Shown here piece by piece: positions 27,510-36,685 of a stretch of 64,000 nt of DNA. The notes beneath the pieces were generated by a model that was not told the DNA's origin, did no database searches, and saw only the letters and a list, made by a program, of their open reading frames with translations. Within the stretch, counting starts at the first letter, position 1; each line of letters begins with the position of its first letter. Position numbers and translations under genes: made by a program. Source of the stretch: [Ruminococcus] torques ATCC 27756 (GTDB lineage: Bacteria > Bacillota > Clostridia > Lachnospirales > Lachnospiraceae); NCBI RefSeq assembly GCF_000153925.1, contig NZ_DS264356.1, positions 187,027-251,026 of the forward strand. Reading direction: 5' to 3'.

Positions 27510-29498
27510 TTATCCTTCTATTTCATTCAACATTTTTTTCAATTCTGTCAACTTATCCCGCAATTCTGCCGCGCTTTCAAAATTCAGTTCTGCCGCCGCT
27601 TTCTTCATCTGTTTTGTAAGATCGGCAATCAGCTTTTTAAGTTCTTTTACGCTCATAGATTCCGGATCTTTTTCCAGTTTCAGCTCCTCTGCCGCAACTT
27701 TTTTAGAAATACTGATCAGGTCGCGTACTGATTTTTGAATCGTCTTTGGTGTGATACCATGCTCTTCATTATATTTCATCTGAATCTCACGACGCCGTTT
27801 TGTTTCATCGATCGCCAGCTGCATAGATTCCGTTATCTTATCCGCATACATAATAACATGCCCTTGTGCATTACGCGCCGCACGTCCTATTGTCTGTATC
27901 AATGACGTTTCCGAACGCAAAAATCCTTCCTTATCCGCATCCAATATCGCTACAAGCGTAATTTCCGGAATATCCAGACCTTCTCGCAAAAGATTGATTC
28001 CCACAAGCACATCAAATACATCTAAACGCATATCACGAATAATCTCTGTACGTTCCAGTGTATCCACATCCGAATGCAAATATTTCACACGAATTCCCAC
28101 CTCACGCATATAATCCGTCAAATCTTCTGCCATCCGCTTTGTCAGAGTTGTTACGAGAACTTTATTCTTTTGGGAAATTTCTTTGTTTATTTCCCCGATC
28201 AGATCGTCTATCTGACCTTCTACAGGACGCACGACAACTTCCGGATCGAGCAGTCCGGTCGGACGAATCACCTGTTCCACACGGAGAAGCTCATGTTCTT
28301 CTTCATATACTCCCGGTGTTGCAGATACAAATAACGCCTGGTTGATCTTGCTCTCAAATTCTTCAAAGTTCAGCGGACGGTTATCCTTCGCAGACGGAAG
28401 ACGAAATCCATAATCTACCAAGGTAGATTTTCTTGATTGATCTCCGTGATACATACCTCCGATCTGAGGAATGGTTTTATGCGATTCATCAATCATAATA
28501 ATAAAATCATCCGGGAAATAATCTATCAATGTATATGGCGCCTGCCCGGGACTAAGTCCTGCCAAGTGCCGCGAATAGTTTTCGATTCCGGAACAAAATC
28601 CGGTTTCTTTCAACATTTCAATATCAAAATTTGTTCTCTCTGCAATTCTCTGCGCTTCCAAAAGTTTATCTGCATGTTTAAACTCCTTCACACGCTCATC
28701 CAGTTCTTTTTCTATATCATTTACAGCACGCTTTATGTTTTCTTTATCCACCACATAATGTGACGCCGGGAAAATCGCCACATGTGACAATTCGTCTTTG
28801 ACCTCTCCTGTCAAAATATCAATTTCCGTAATCCGCTCAACTTCATCTCCGAAAAATTCGATACGAATCGCCACATCGCTCTCATACGCCGGTATGATCT
28901 CCACCACATCGCCGCGAACACGGAAAGTTCCGCGGTGAAAATCCATGTCATTACGGTCATACTGGATTTCTATCAATTTTGCCATAACCTCGTCTCTGTC
29001 TTTTGTCATGCCCGGGCGTAAAGAAATCACCATATTCTGATAATCTACAGGACTTCCCAAACCATAAATACACGATACACTGGCAACTATGATCACGTCC
29101 CGCCGTTCCGTCAATGCCATTGTGGCAGATAAGCGAAGCTTGTCAATCTCATCATTGATGGAAGAGTCTTTGGCAATGTATGTGTCCGAGGACGGAACAT
29201 AAGCTTCCGGCTGGTAATAGTCGTAGTAGGATACAAAGTATTCTACCGCATTATTCGGGAAGAATTCTTTGAATTCTCCATATAGCTGCGCAGCCAGCGT
29301 TTTGTTGTGTGCGATTATGAGTGTTGGTTTATTTAATTGTTGTATGACGTTTGCCATTGTGAACGTCTTGCCAGAGCCTGTAACTCCCAGTAAAGTCTGG
29401 CATTGGTTTCCTTCTTGAAAGCCTTTTACAAGCTGGTCGATGGCCTGCGGCTGGTCGCCGGTCGGAGCATATTCTGATACTAATTCAAAATGATCCAT
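27510..29498 (-). CDS. uvrB: Excinuclease ABC subunit B
   Basis: 662 residues with the UvrB layout: Walker [11 protein letters not shown] (about residues 39-48), the beta-hairpin [12 protein letters not shown] used for damage verification, DESHKT as helicase motif [11 protein letters not shown] as motif VI, and the C-terminal UVR domain ([24 protein letters not shown]) that contacts UvrC. It verifies damage handed over by UvrA. The start ATG 29498 has AAAGGAG upstream. A decayed copy of its 5' end lies ~100 bp further upstream. Confidence 0.98.
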   Translation of the reverse strand: MDHFELVSEYAPTGDQPQAIDQLVKGFQEGNQCQTLLGVTGSGKTFTMANVIQQLNKPTLIIAHNKTLAAQLYGEFKEFFPNNAVEYFVSYYDYYQPEAYVPSSDTYIAKDSSINDEIDKLRLSATMALTERRDVIIVASVSCIYGLGSPVDYQNMVISLRPGMTKDRDEVMAKLIEIQYDRNDMDFHRGTFRVRGDVVEIIPAYESDVAIRIEFFGDEVERITEIDILTGEVKDELSHVAIFPASHYVVDKENIKRAVNDIEKELDERVKEFKHADKLLEAQRIAERTNFDIEMLKETGFCSGIENYSRHLAGLSPGQAPYTLIDYFPDDFIIMIDESHKTIPQIGGMYHGDQSRKSTLVDYGFRLPSAKDNRPLNFEEFESKINQALFVSATPGVYEEEHELLRVEQVIRPTGLLDPEVVVRPVEGQIDDLIGEINKEISQKNKVLVTTLTKRMAEDLTDYMREVGIRVKYLHSDVDTLERTEIIRDMRLDVFDVLVGINLLREGLDIPEITLVAILDADKEGFLRSETSLIQTIGRAARNAQGHVIMYADKITESMQLAIDETKRRREIQMKYNEEHGITPKTIQKSVRDLISISKKVAAEELKLEKDPESMSVKELKKLIADLTKQMKKAAAELNFESAAELRDKLTELKKMLNEIEG

Positions 29499-29600
29499 AA
29501 TTTCTCCTTTACTTTATTTCGAATTTCGATTTCAAATTCAATTCCTTTACAATTAAACTTATTCTCTTTCTCTATAGTTGCTGTAATAAAAATTGCCTTA

Positions 29601-29675
29601 TTAATGAGCAAAACAAATAGCTTGCGGCTGATCGCCGGTAAGGGCGTATTCCGATACTAATCCAAAATGTTCCAT
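29601..29675 (-). pseudogene. Decayed duplicate of the uvrB 5' end
   Basis: From ATG 29675 the minus strand reads [20 protein letters not shown], then CFAH and a stop. The real UvrB N-terminus is [20 protein letters not shown]. Seventeen of twenty residues agree and the nucleotide identity extends a little upstream of the start. It is a truncated relic of a uvrB gene, not a functional peptide. Confidence 0.85.
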
Positions 29676-29843
29676 AGTGAAATTTTCTCTTACTATGTCT
29701 AATATCAACCCAAAAATCCGTACATAACTTTGTGTACTTTTCCCCATCACTACTATTATCATGGTAACATGCTATCATAATTGCCGATATAAATCAAGAA
29801 TATATCGAACATACATTCCCTTTGACATACATATTTTCTTTGT

Positions 29844-29877
29844 AAAAAAGATGCAGGACATCGCTTGCATCTTTTTC
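29844..29877. terminator. Symmetric hairpin terminator between uvrB leader and the helicase module
   Basis: AAAAAGATGCA and TGCATCTTTTT form a perfect 11-bp stem with A- and T-runs on both sides, so it can work in either direction. The rest of 29676-30182 is AT-rich and shows no gene I can support. Confidence 0.7.
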
Positions 29878-30182
29878 TCTCTATTTTATTATTTAATAAT
29901 AATCTATCGCATAATTCAAATATTCTTATATAGCACATCTCTAAAAAACTCTCCTCTGAACATTAGTGCATAACTATAACCGATTAATCCTAATCTTGAA
30001 ATCAATCGACTATGCATCAATCTTTATTCTTTATCATATCTTGCGTAATAGACTGCAATAGATTTTGTATTTATCTCTACTCATTTTGAATCGTCCACTA
30101 AGCAGGACCACGCTCACTATTTCTTTATCGTTTCCTATTTTATAATCATAATGATTACAAATTTAGGCAGGAAATCACCCAT

Positions 30183-30800
30183 TTATAAAGTTTTCAAGAA
30201 TTCAGATTTACTCATAATAGTTGCTAAGTCTTTTAAATCTCCTATCTCAAATCTAATATTTTTTCTTTCTTCTAATTCATCTACAATTAAATATCTATAT
30301 TCATTTTGATACGAGAAAATTTCCTTTCTCTTTATAAATGACAAATCATCAAGACTATTTGTCATCAAATCCATAATTTTCATTTCATCTTTAATGCTCT
30401 CATCTCGATAATATAAAACGTCTCTGCTATAGAGCTGATATTTATTTTCTTTTGCCCCATTTTTTATTCTTTTATCAAATTCTAATTCATCCTCTATTTT
30501 TACAACATACTCTCCAAATTCAAACATCTCCTCTATTCTCGATGTACTATATTTGTTATTTAAATGATATAAACATAAGGCAAAATTCCTTTTCTGTTTA
30601 TTAGCATCAATCGTAAAATTAACCCCTTTTCCTTGTGGCGTCTGATATTTTGTCGTATAATATTTACCTTCCATCTCATCATTTTTTCCAACACATTTTT
30701 TCTTTTCAATATACAAATATTCTTTTAGCCGTCCAAATTGTACTATTCCTGATATAAAAGAATCCGCACCTTTTTTATCTATAAATTTTAAAAATGCCAT
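30183..30800 (-). CDS. Hypothetical protein, last gene of the helicase module
   Basis: 205 residues, very rich in Lys, Glu, Tyr and Asn. It opens with MAFLKFIDKKGADSFISGIVQFGRLKEYLYIEKKK and continues to a conserved-looking EIFSYQNEYRYLIVDE. The opening 'FLKF-K-GADSF-G-VQFG-L-EY' pattern recalls a group of unassigned Firmicutes proteins often found with phages or mobile islands, but I cannot name a function. No signal peptide or membrane helix is seen. It lies 52 bp downstream of the small ORF and is on the same strand as the helicase. Its low GC is unlike the housekeeping genes nearby. Confidence 0.7.
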   Translation of the reverse strand: MAFLKFIDKKGADSFISGIVQFGRLKEYLYIEKKKCVGKNDEMEGKYYTTKYQTPQGKGVNFTIDANKQKRNFALCLYHLNNKYSTSRIEEMFEFGEYVVKIEDELEFDKRIKNGAKENKYQLYSRDVLYYRDESIKDEMKIMDLMTNSLDDLSFIKRKEIFSYQNEYRYLIVDELEERKNIRFEIGDLKDLATIMSKSEFLKTL

Positions 30801-30852
30801 TGTTCTACCTTTCTGTATTTCCGATCTCTTTCATCTTCTTTATAGTCCCAAC

Positions 30853-30999
30853 TTAAAAAAAATCACAAATTCCATTTGTTCGTCTAATATCATCTAATTC
30901 ATTCCATCCCATTTTGTCCGCAAAATCCGTACCAAATATAAAGTCCTCATTTGCTTTACATACAGACTTCTTTATGTTGTTAATCATATTCCTTAACAT
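30853..30999 (-). CDS. 48-residue ORF overlapping the helicase stop codon
   Basis: Starts at ATG 30999 (MLRNMINNIKKSVCKANEDFIFGTDFADKMGWNEL...) with a strong GGGGAGGAACT ribosome-binding site and overlaps the helicase 3' end by 7 bp. That suggests translational coupling. The ORF is open further upstream but only as a shadow of the helicase. The product is small, soluble and unrecognised. Confidence is moderate because of its length. Confidence 0.5.
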   Translation of the reverse strand: MLRNMINNIKKSVCKANEDFIFGTDFADKMGWNELDDIRRTNGICDFF

Positions 31000-33900
31000 A
31001 GTTCCTCCCCTTCCACAAACACCATTTTTTTCAACAATCCTGCCGCAGTTTTTTCCCCTCCTGTAAGGCACTCTTTATCTCCAAAAACCAAAAACGAATC
31101 TTTTGCCCGAGACACCGCAACATTCATAAGATCCGGTGCTCTGTTAATAAAATAACACCCATCTTCACTTCCATACACACTGGAAAACAAAATGACTTTT
31201 CGCTCCGCCCCTTGAAACGTATGTACAGTTCCAACATCAATAAACTTTGAATACTCCGGAAGTCTACGTTTTATAAGATTCTTTATCAAAAAACTTTGGC
31301 TCTTAAAAGGCGTGATAATCCCCAATACTCCTCTCTCCTCAATGCCATCTTTGTCGCTGTAGCATAATAAAATTTTTTCATATTTTTTCTGCAGCCACAT
31401 TATAATAGCCTCAGCTTCTTCTCTGTTTCGTCTGCTTCCTCCGTATTTCTCTGATTTTGCGGTGGTAACCTGTCTGAATCCCATTACCGGAAGAAGCCCT
31501 CTTAATTCATTGTACTCAGCTGCATAAAAGGAACCCCTCTTAGGTTCCAATTTCCCCTCATATACCAGTTTGTTACAATATGTAATTATTTCATTATAAC
31601 ACCGGCGATGTTCACTTAAAAATAGCCCTCTTTTATATTTATTAAATTCACAGGATAGTGCAGCCATTTTCATAATACTGGATTGAGAACAATTTAAACC
31701 ATTTTCTTCAAGCATACCGTATTCACCTTTATTTGCAATTACACCATTACTGATTGCCATTGCAATATCAAGAGCTCTTGCAGTTCCCCATACGGGCGGT
31801 ATTTGTTCTTCATCCCCTACAATAACTGCTTTTTTAGCTAAGGAAAACGATGCGGCAGCAATCTCCGGAGATGTCTGTCCCGCTTCATCTACGACTAATA
31901 AATCTATATAGTTACACATAAAATAGTTCTTTTTATCATTTCCGTCATATGCCCAAAACTGTTTTGGAAGCATAAAAAATGTCATAACCATACACGGTGA
32001 TATCATAGCAATCCGATGATACATATCATCCAGTATATTTTTAAATGTTTTTCCTTTTTGCTTCTCACTGACCGGATTATCTTCCTTCAACCAACGACTC
32101 TCATAATAATGTACTGCCAGCCAAAATTCTGCATATCTTACCCGATCCAATACATCGTTCAATTTACACAAGTCGAATTCATTTAACACACTGTCCTCCG
32201 GAACTGCAACATTATATTTTTCAAAGTTTTGATATCCTTCTTTTAAATGTTCCATCTTTATATCTATTTCTTTTTTTTGACTTTTTAATTTTTCTATTTT
32301 ATCGTCTATACAAAGCTTCTGTTCCTGCAACTGACTTTTTTGCAAATCATTATCACATATTTTCTGCATATAAACTTTTTCTATCTCATCTATTGACATA
32401 TCACGTCTTAAAAAGGATAATTCCGCTTGATTTACAAAGGAAAATGACCATCTTTGTATCTTGCTTTTAAAACAGAAAAACTTTTTTAATAATCGTACAT
32501 ACCACGGAAATTGCTGATAAGCTTTTCGCCATTCCTGCATCCTATTTAAAAACCATTGTGTAGTTTCCTGAATTTTTTCTATTTGATTTTGCAAATCATT
32601 TCTAATCGCTTCTTCTTTCCGTATGTTCTGCATTATCCTTTCTACATATGCTCCATACGATTCCCTACCGAGAACGCTTTTTATATTATCTAACATAGAG
32701 ATACAATTTATTCTGTCTTTATTTACTTTCTCCAATTCCTTCCACAATATTTCTTCACATAACGCAAAATCAATACTTGCTGTCTCTCTTCGAAAATATT
32801 GATGAAATTCTTGTTTAAATAACCTTCCTGAGGAACGTCTATTTTCTTTTGACTCAAGTTCATCTACAAATCCACCCCCGCGTACCGTCGTATACTGATA
32901 TCGTTTTTGGGCAGCTTCCTTTACTTTCCCATTGGAGGGAAAATAAACTGCAAAGCTATCTGTTCCAGTAATCCACTTATGTTCTAAATTAGAAATCCCA
33001 ATCTCTGAAATCTGTCCAAAAGAATCAATAATATTTGTAACCGCCTGATTATTAGTGGATGCTGCAACAATAATCGGTGCCCTTTCCCTCTTCAATGCAG
33101 ATTTTACATACATGTCTGCCACTACAGACTGCAAAAAAGTAGTCTTTCCTGTTCCCGGAGGTCCACTGACTGCCAAAAGATTTCCTTCTTTTATTTCTCC
33201 AAAATGGTTCATTGCCTCACGCTGAGATGGTGACAATGGATATGCCCCTCCCATTTGTCCGACATGAGCTTTCATTTTACTTATATCAGTATTTTTTATC
33301 AGCGGTTTTGAGGGCTCTATCTTTCCATTCGTTATTTTATCATACAAGGAATTAACAGTTCCCTTTATCAACGCATTATACAACTGCAAAATATAAAAAG
33401 AAGCATTAACTGTCGAATCCTGAAACAAATAATATCTGCCATCTGCTTTAAACAGTTCATTTCCATTTCTAATGTAGTTACTTTTAAATGGTATCTCTGC
33501 AACAAATTCATAGAGTTTGATCGCATATGCTAAATAATCCTGCCACGAATCCAACTGATATCTTTCGTTCGTAGTATGCTCCAAAAATTCATCATATTTC
33601 TCACCATCTCCTACAGCAAGCAAAGGATCCTCCATAGGTCTTAAATACTCCCGCGGTATCCAAGGTATTTTCCCTTCAACCGGCATACATAACTTTCCGG
33701 TACGGGTTACGCATAACGGCAAAAAGAAAAATGAAGTCATCTCTTCTATATTGTCTTCCATCTTTCCGCCATCCCGGAATTCCGTTGCTAATGTCTTTAA
33801 TGCAATAATTACATTTTTTATCTTTAATTTTTCTTCATCATTATCGCTCTCTGCATCATACTCCTTCTTCCATATATTAAAATTATTCTCTTCACTTAAC

Positions 33901-34016
33901 TTTCCAGATAATAATTCCCCTTCTGTAACTACAAAAAAACGCTCTTTTTTATAGTTTACGGTTCCTTGCATACTTGCTGCCACAGCATTTCTGAAATATC
34001 GTGTAACACTTTTCAT
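30993..34016 (-). CDS. Large SF1 (Upf1/DNA2-like) helicase, accessory module
   Basis: 1007 residues from ATG 34016 (MKSVTRYFRNAVAASMQG), with AGTAGGAGAAG upstream; the 27 codons further upstream are noise. A ~270-residue N-terminal region of unknown fold precedes Walker A SGPPGTGKTTF (about residue 284). A long coiled-coil insertion (about 450-610) follows, then Walker B VVDEAGQTSPEIAAAS (about 708), IVGDEEQIPPVWG, and the C-terminal half with IITPFKSQ, VGTVHTFQGAERKVI and NVAVSRAKDSFLVFGD. These are AAA_11/AAA_12 helicase motifs. Large helicases of this type occur in several anti-phage systems, but this one matches none that I can name. Confidence 0.85.
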   Translation of the reverse strand: MKSVTRYFRNAVAASMQGTVNYKKERFFVVTEGELLSGKLSEENNFNIWKKEYDAESDNDEEKLKIKNVIIALKTLATEFRDGGKMEDNIEEMTSFFFLPLCVTRTGKLCMPVEGKIPWIPREYLRPMEDPLLAVGDGEKYDEFLEHTTNERYQLDSWQDYLAYAIKLYEFVAEIPFKSNYIRNGNELFKADGRYYLFQDSTVNASFYILQLYNALIKGTVNSLYDKITNGKIEPSKPLIKNTDISKMKAHVGQMGGAYPLSPSQREAMNHFGEIKEGNLLAVSGPPGTGKTTFLQSVVADMYVKSALKRERAPIIVAASTNNQAVTNIIDSFGQISEIGISNLEHKWITGTDSFAVYFPSNGKVKEAAQKRYQYTTVRGGGFVDELESKENRRSSGRLFKQEFHQYFRRETASIDFALCEEILWKELEKVNKDRINCISMLDNIKSVLGRESYGAYVERIMQNIRKEEAIRNDLQNQIEKIQETTQWFLNRMQEWRKAYQQFPWYVRLLKKFFCFKSKIQRWSFSFVNQAELSFLRRDMSIDEIEKVYMQKICDNDLQKSQLQEQKLCIDDKIEKLKSQKKEIDIKMEHLKEGYQNFEKYNVAVPEDSVLNEFDLCKLNDVLDRVRYAEFWLAVHYYESRWLKEDNPVSEKQKGKTFKNILDDMYHRIAMISPCMVMTFFMLPKQFWAYDGNDKKNYFMCNYIDLLVVDEAGQTSPEIAAASFSLAKKAVIVGDEEQIPPVWGTARALDIAMAISNGVIANKGEYGMLEENGLNCSQSSIMKMAALSCEFNKYKRGLFLSEHRRCYNEIITYCNKLVYEGKLEPKRGSFYAAEYNELRGLLPVMGFRQVTTAKSEKYGGSRRNREEAEAIIMWLQKKYEKILLCYSDKDGIEERGVLGIITPFKSQSFLIKNLIKRRLPEYSKFIDVGTVHTFQGAERKVILFSSVYGSEDGCYFINRAPDLMNVAVSRAKDSFLVFGDKECLTGGEKTAAGLLKKMVFVEGEELC

Positions 34017-34431
34017 TTTGAATCTTCTCCTACTATAATTAATCCCTATTGGAGGGTTATCATCTTCCGTGTTTTCTTCAGTTGCAAAACACCCCAAATC
34101 TTACCTCTTCGTTCTACTTATCTTTCCTAATCTTTTGCCTATTATATCACTTTTTCCATGCTTACATAACTGTCATTGTGTAAAATGCGTATCATCTTTT
34201 TGCAGCTCCTGTTATATCTGTTCAGATTTTTTAAGTCATTTTTCTCCGTCATTTCATAATGTTTTCTCATTTTATCCAATAAATTACGTTTTGCCATGAA
34301 CTACACATACGGGACTAGATTACTGCCAGAATCATGTATACAATCTGAGTGATAATCCAGATTTCCCACAAAAAACCGACTGGATTTATCCAATTGGCTA
34401 TTTTACATAATATTTTATTCTGCCGCATAAA
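34017..34431. other. Intergenic region upstream of the helicase and blaI
   Basis: AT-rich divergent region of ~415 bp. It must hold the leftward promoter of the helicase unit, which I could not place with confidence, and it ends at the blaI promoter. No ORF or RNA gene is evident. Confidence 0.4.
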
Positions 34432-34479
34432 TTGACAAGTTTTCTATTCCCATCTATAATGTTTATATTACAATCGTAA
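34432..34479 (+). promoter_or_regulatory. blaI-blaR1 promoter with BlaI-type operator
   Basis: -35 TTGACA (34432-34437), 17-bp spacer, -10 TATAAT (34455-34460). Just downstream, over the presumed start site, is the dyad TTAC-AATC-GTAA (34468-34479), resembling the TTACA-N2-TGTAA boxes of BlaI/MecI. This fits autorepression. Confidence 0.75.
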
Positions 34480-34499
34480 GATTTAAAAGGAGAGAACTT

Positions 34500-34886
34500 A
34501 TGAGCACATTCCCGCAGATTTCCGAAGCAGAATTTGAGGTCATGAAGATCGTATGGAAATACGCACCTATCAACACAAATGAAATTACCGAAAAGTTATT
34601 GCCTACTACAAACTGGAGTCCTAAAACAATTCAAACTTTAATCAAACGCCTTGTGACCAAAGGCGCGCTCACATACGAAAAACAAAGTCGTGTATTTGTT
34701 TATACTCCTGCAGTAAAAGAAGATGAATACATCAGACAACAAAGTTCTTCTTTTCTGAACCGTTATTATGATGGCAATATTACAGCTATGGTATCTTCCT
34801 ATATAGAAAATGACAAATTATCAAAATCGGAATTAGATACACTCCGAACTCTTCTTTCACAGAAACAGGAAAAAGGAGGAGAATAA
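34500..34886 (+). CDS. blaI: BlaI/MecI-family transcriptional repressor
   Basis: 128 residues. The N-terminal winged helix (ISEAEFEVMKIVWKYAPINTNEITEKL, then WSPKTIQTLIKRLVTKGAL as the recognition region) and the C-terminal dimerisation part (SSFLNRYYDGNITAMVSSYIE) are those of the BlaI/MecI/CopY family. The repressor is inactivated by proteolysis after BlaR1 senses a beta-lactam. SD AAAGGAGAG precedes ATG, and the gene ends 1 bp before blaR1. The symbol denotes the family; the regulated gene here is not a visible beta-lactamase. Confidence 0.9.
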   Translation: MSTFPQISEAEFEVMKIVWKYAPINTNEITEKLLPTTNWSPKTIQTLIKRLVTKGALTYEKQSRVFVYTPAVKEDEYIRQQSSSFLNRYYDGNITAMVSSYIENDKLSKSELDTLRTLLSQKQEKGGE

Positions 34887-34887
34887 T

Positions 34888-36684
34888 ATGTCTGATTTCA
34901 TGATTCGCTTTCTTATCTGCAACATATTATTTTGCGGCATCATCAGTATCCTTTTGCTTATGAAACATATTTTAAAAAATTGTCTGTCAAGCCGGATGCA
35001 GTATAACTTATGGTTTCTGTTGCTTGGACTTTTAACAGTTCCATTCTTACCTTCTCATTTTTTCAAGTTTTCAGAACTATTTTTCGGTTTCACGAACTTA
35101 AAGTTTCTTCCTTCTGCCGCCACAAAAAACGCCTCGGCTCCACCACTTCACACGAACATCGCAGGCGCAAAAGATTGGATGGATGACTTTGCGCTCTCCG
35201 TAAACGAAGCATCCTCATCCGCAATCGGTTATCTGCTATTTACTCTTTGGATTTTGGGTATTATCATTATGATAATATTAGCAATCCGATCTGCTCTGTT
35301 CCTGCATTCATTAAAAAAATCTGCATCACCTCTTGAAGATCAGGATGTTCAAAAATTATATCGACGCTGCCTAAATGACACAAATATTACAAAAAGTATA
35401 CCCGTATACAGCGCTGCTTATCTAAAATCTCCTGTTATTGCAGGATTTTGGAAACCGTGCATCTTTCTTCCCGTTCACCTGATATCGGATAAAAATGAAA
35501 CAGATATCCGGTATATGTTGTTGCATGAACTTCAGCACTATAAACACAAAGACGGATTTATCAACTATTTGATAAACCTCGCCGGAATGATATATTGGTT
35601 CAATCCGTTCGTCTGGTACGCACTGAAAGAAATGCGCGGCGACAGGGAAATTGCCTGTGATAGTTCTGTTTTAAACCTGCTGAAATCCGACGATTATGTA
35701 ACTTATGGAAATACGCTGATTAACTTTGCCGAAAAGATTTCTCTGACTCCATTTCCCTTTTCCTCCGGCATCGGAGGAAATATGAAGCAGATGAAGCGAA
35801 GAATCCTAAATATTGCTTCTTATGAAAAACCGACATTACAAAAAAAACTGAAAAGCTTCATTGCTTTTCTGATGATATCTATTCTCCTTTTCGGACTTAC
35901 ACCGTTTGTCTCTACCTATGCGACAGATGAAAAGCAATATCAGTGGAACACAACTTCAAAGAATTGTTCTGAAATAGACCTTCGTAATTATTTCGGAAAA
36001 TATGAAGGTAGTTTTGTATTATATGACTTAAAAAGAGATGTCTGGAAAATACACAATATAGACCGAGCTGTCTTACGAGTTGCTCCAAACTCCACCTACA
36101 AAATATATGATGCTTTGTTTGGATTAGAAGAAGGTGTCATCACCCCTGCAAATTCCTTGATCAAATGGAACGGGAAAAACTATCCTTTTGAAGCGTGGAA
36201 CACCGATCAAACATTACAATCAGCTATGGGAGCTTCCGTCAACTGGTATTTTCAGACTATTGATGAACGGCTTGGAGCCGACTCTATTCAGAAATACCTT
36301 CACCAAATCGGATATGGAAATGAGAATTTAAGCGGTAATCTTTCTTCCTATTGGTTGAATTCCTCCCTGAAGATTTCCCCGATAGAACAGGTCGAGCTTT
36401 TAGTCAAACTGCATAATAACCGCTTCGGATTCTCCTTAGAAAACACCGGGACTGTAAAGAACGCCCTCCACATCTCCTCCTCTGCTTTCGGTGACCTCTA
36501 CGGAAAAACCGGAACAGGACGAGTAAACGGACAAGATGTCAACGGTTGGTTTATCGGCTTTGTAGAAAATGCAGATAATACTTATTTTTTTGCTTCCAAT
36601 ATTCAGTATCAAAAACACGCCACCGGTAAAAAGGCTTCAGAAATCACCTTATCTGTTTTATCGGACTTAAATATATGGAGATAA
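34888..36684 (+). CDS. blaR1: BlaR1/MecR1-type sensor protease
   Basis: 598 residues. The membrane M56 metalloprotease part occupies about residues 1-345, with zinc motif HELQH near residue 213 and the glutamate region REIACD. The extracellular C-terminal part is a penicillin-recognising serine domain: STYK (SxxK, about 402-405), SVN (about 450) and KTG (about 540-542). Class D beta-lactamase-like sensor domains acylate with beta-lactam and trigger cleavage of BlaI. All key residues appear intact. It sits in an operon with blaI. No beta-lactamase or PBP gene is adjacent. Confidence 0.93.
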   Translation: MSDFMIRFLICNILFCGIISILLLMKHILKNCLSSRMQYNLWFLLLGLLTVPFLPSHFFKFSELFFGFTNLKFLPSAATKNASAPPLHTNIAGAKDWMDDFALSVNEASSSAIGYLLFTLWILGIIIMIILAIRSALFLHSLKKSASPLEDQDVQKLYRRCLNDTNITKSIPVYSAAYLKSPVIAGFWKPCIFLPVHLISDKNETDIRYMLLHELQHYKHKDGFINYLINLAGMIYWFNPFVWYALKEMRGDREIACDSSVLNLLKSDDYVTYGNTLINFAEKISLTPFPFSSGIGGNMKQMKRRILNIASYEKPTLQKKLKSFIAFLMISILLFGLTPFVSTYATDEKQYQWNTTSKNCSEIDLRNYFGKYEGSFVLYDLKRDVWKIHNIDRAVLRVAPNSTYKIYDALFGLEEGVITPANSLIKWNGKNYPFEAWNTDQTLQSAMGASVNWYFQTIDERLGADSIQKYLHQIGYGNENLSGNLSSYWLNSSLKISPIEQVELLVKLHNNRFGFSLENTGTVKNALHISSSAFGDLYGKTGTGRVNGQDVNGWFIGFVENADNTYFFASNIQYQKHATGKKASEITLSVLSDLNIWR

Positions 36685-36685
36685 A

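Noticed and set aside
29572..29778. 68-codon ORF on the minus strand
   Set aside because: Frame-shifted shadow of the uvrB relic; composition not protein-like.
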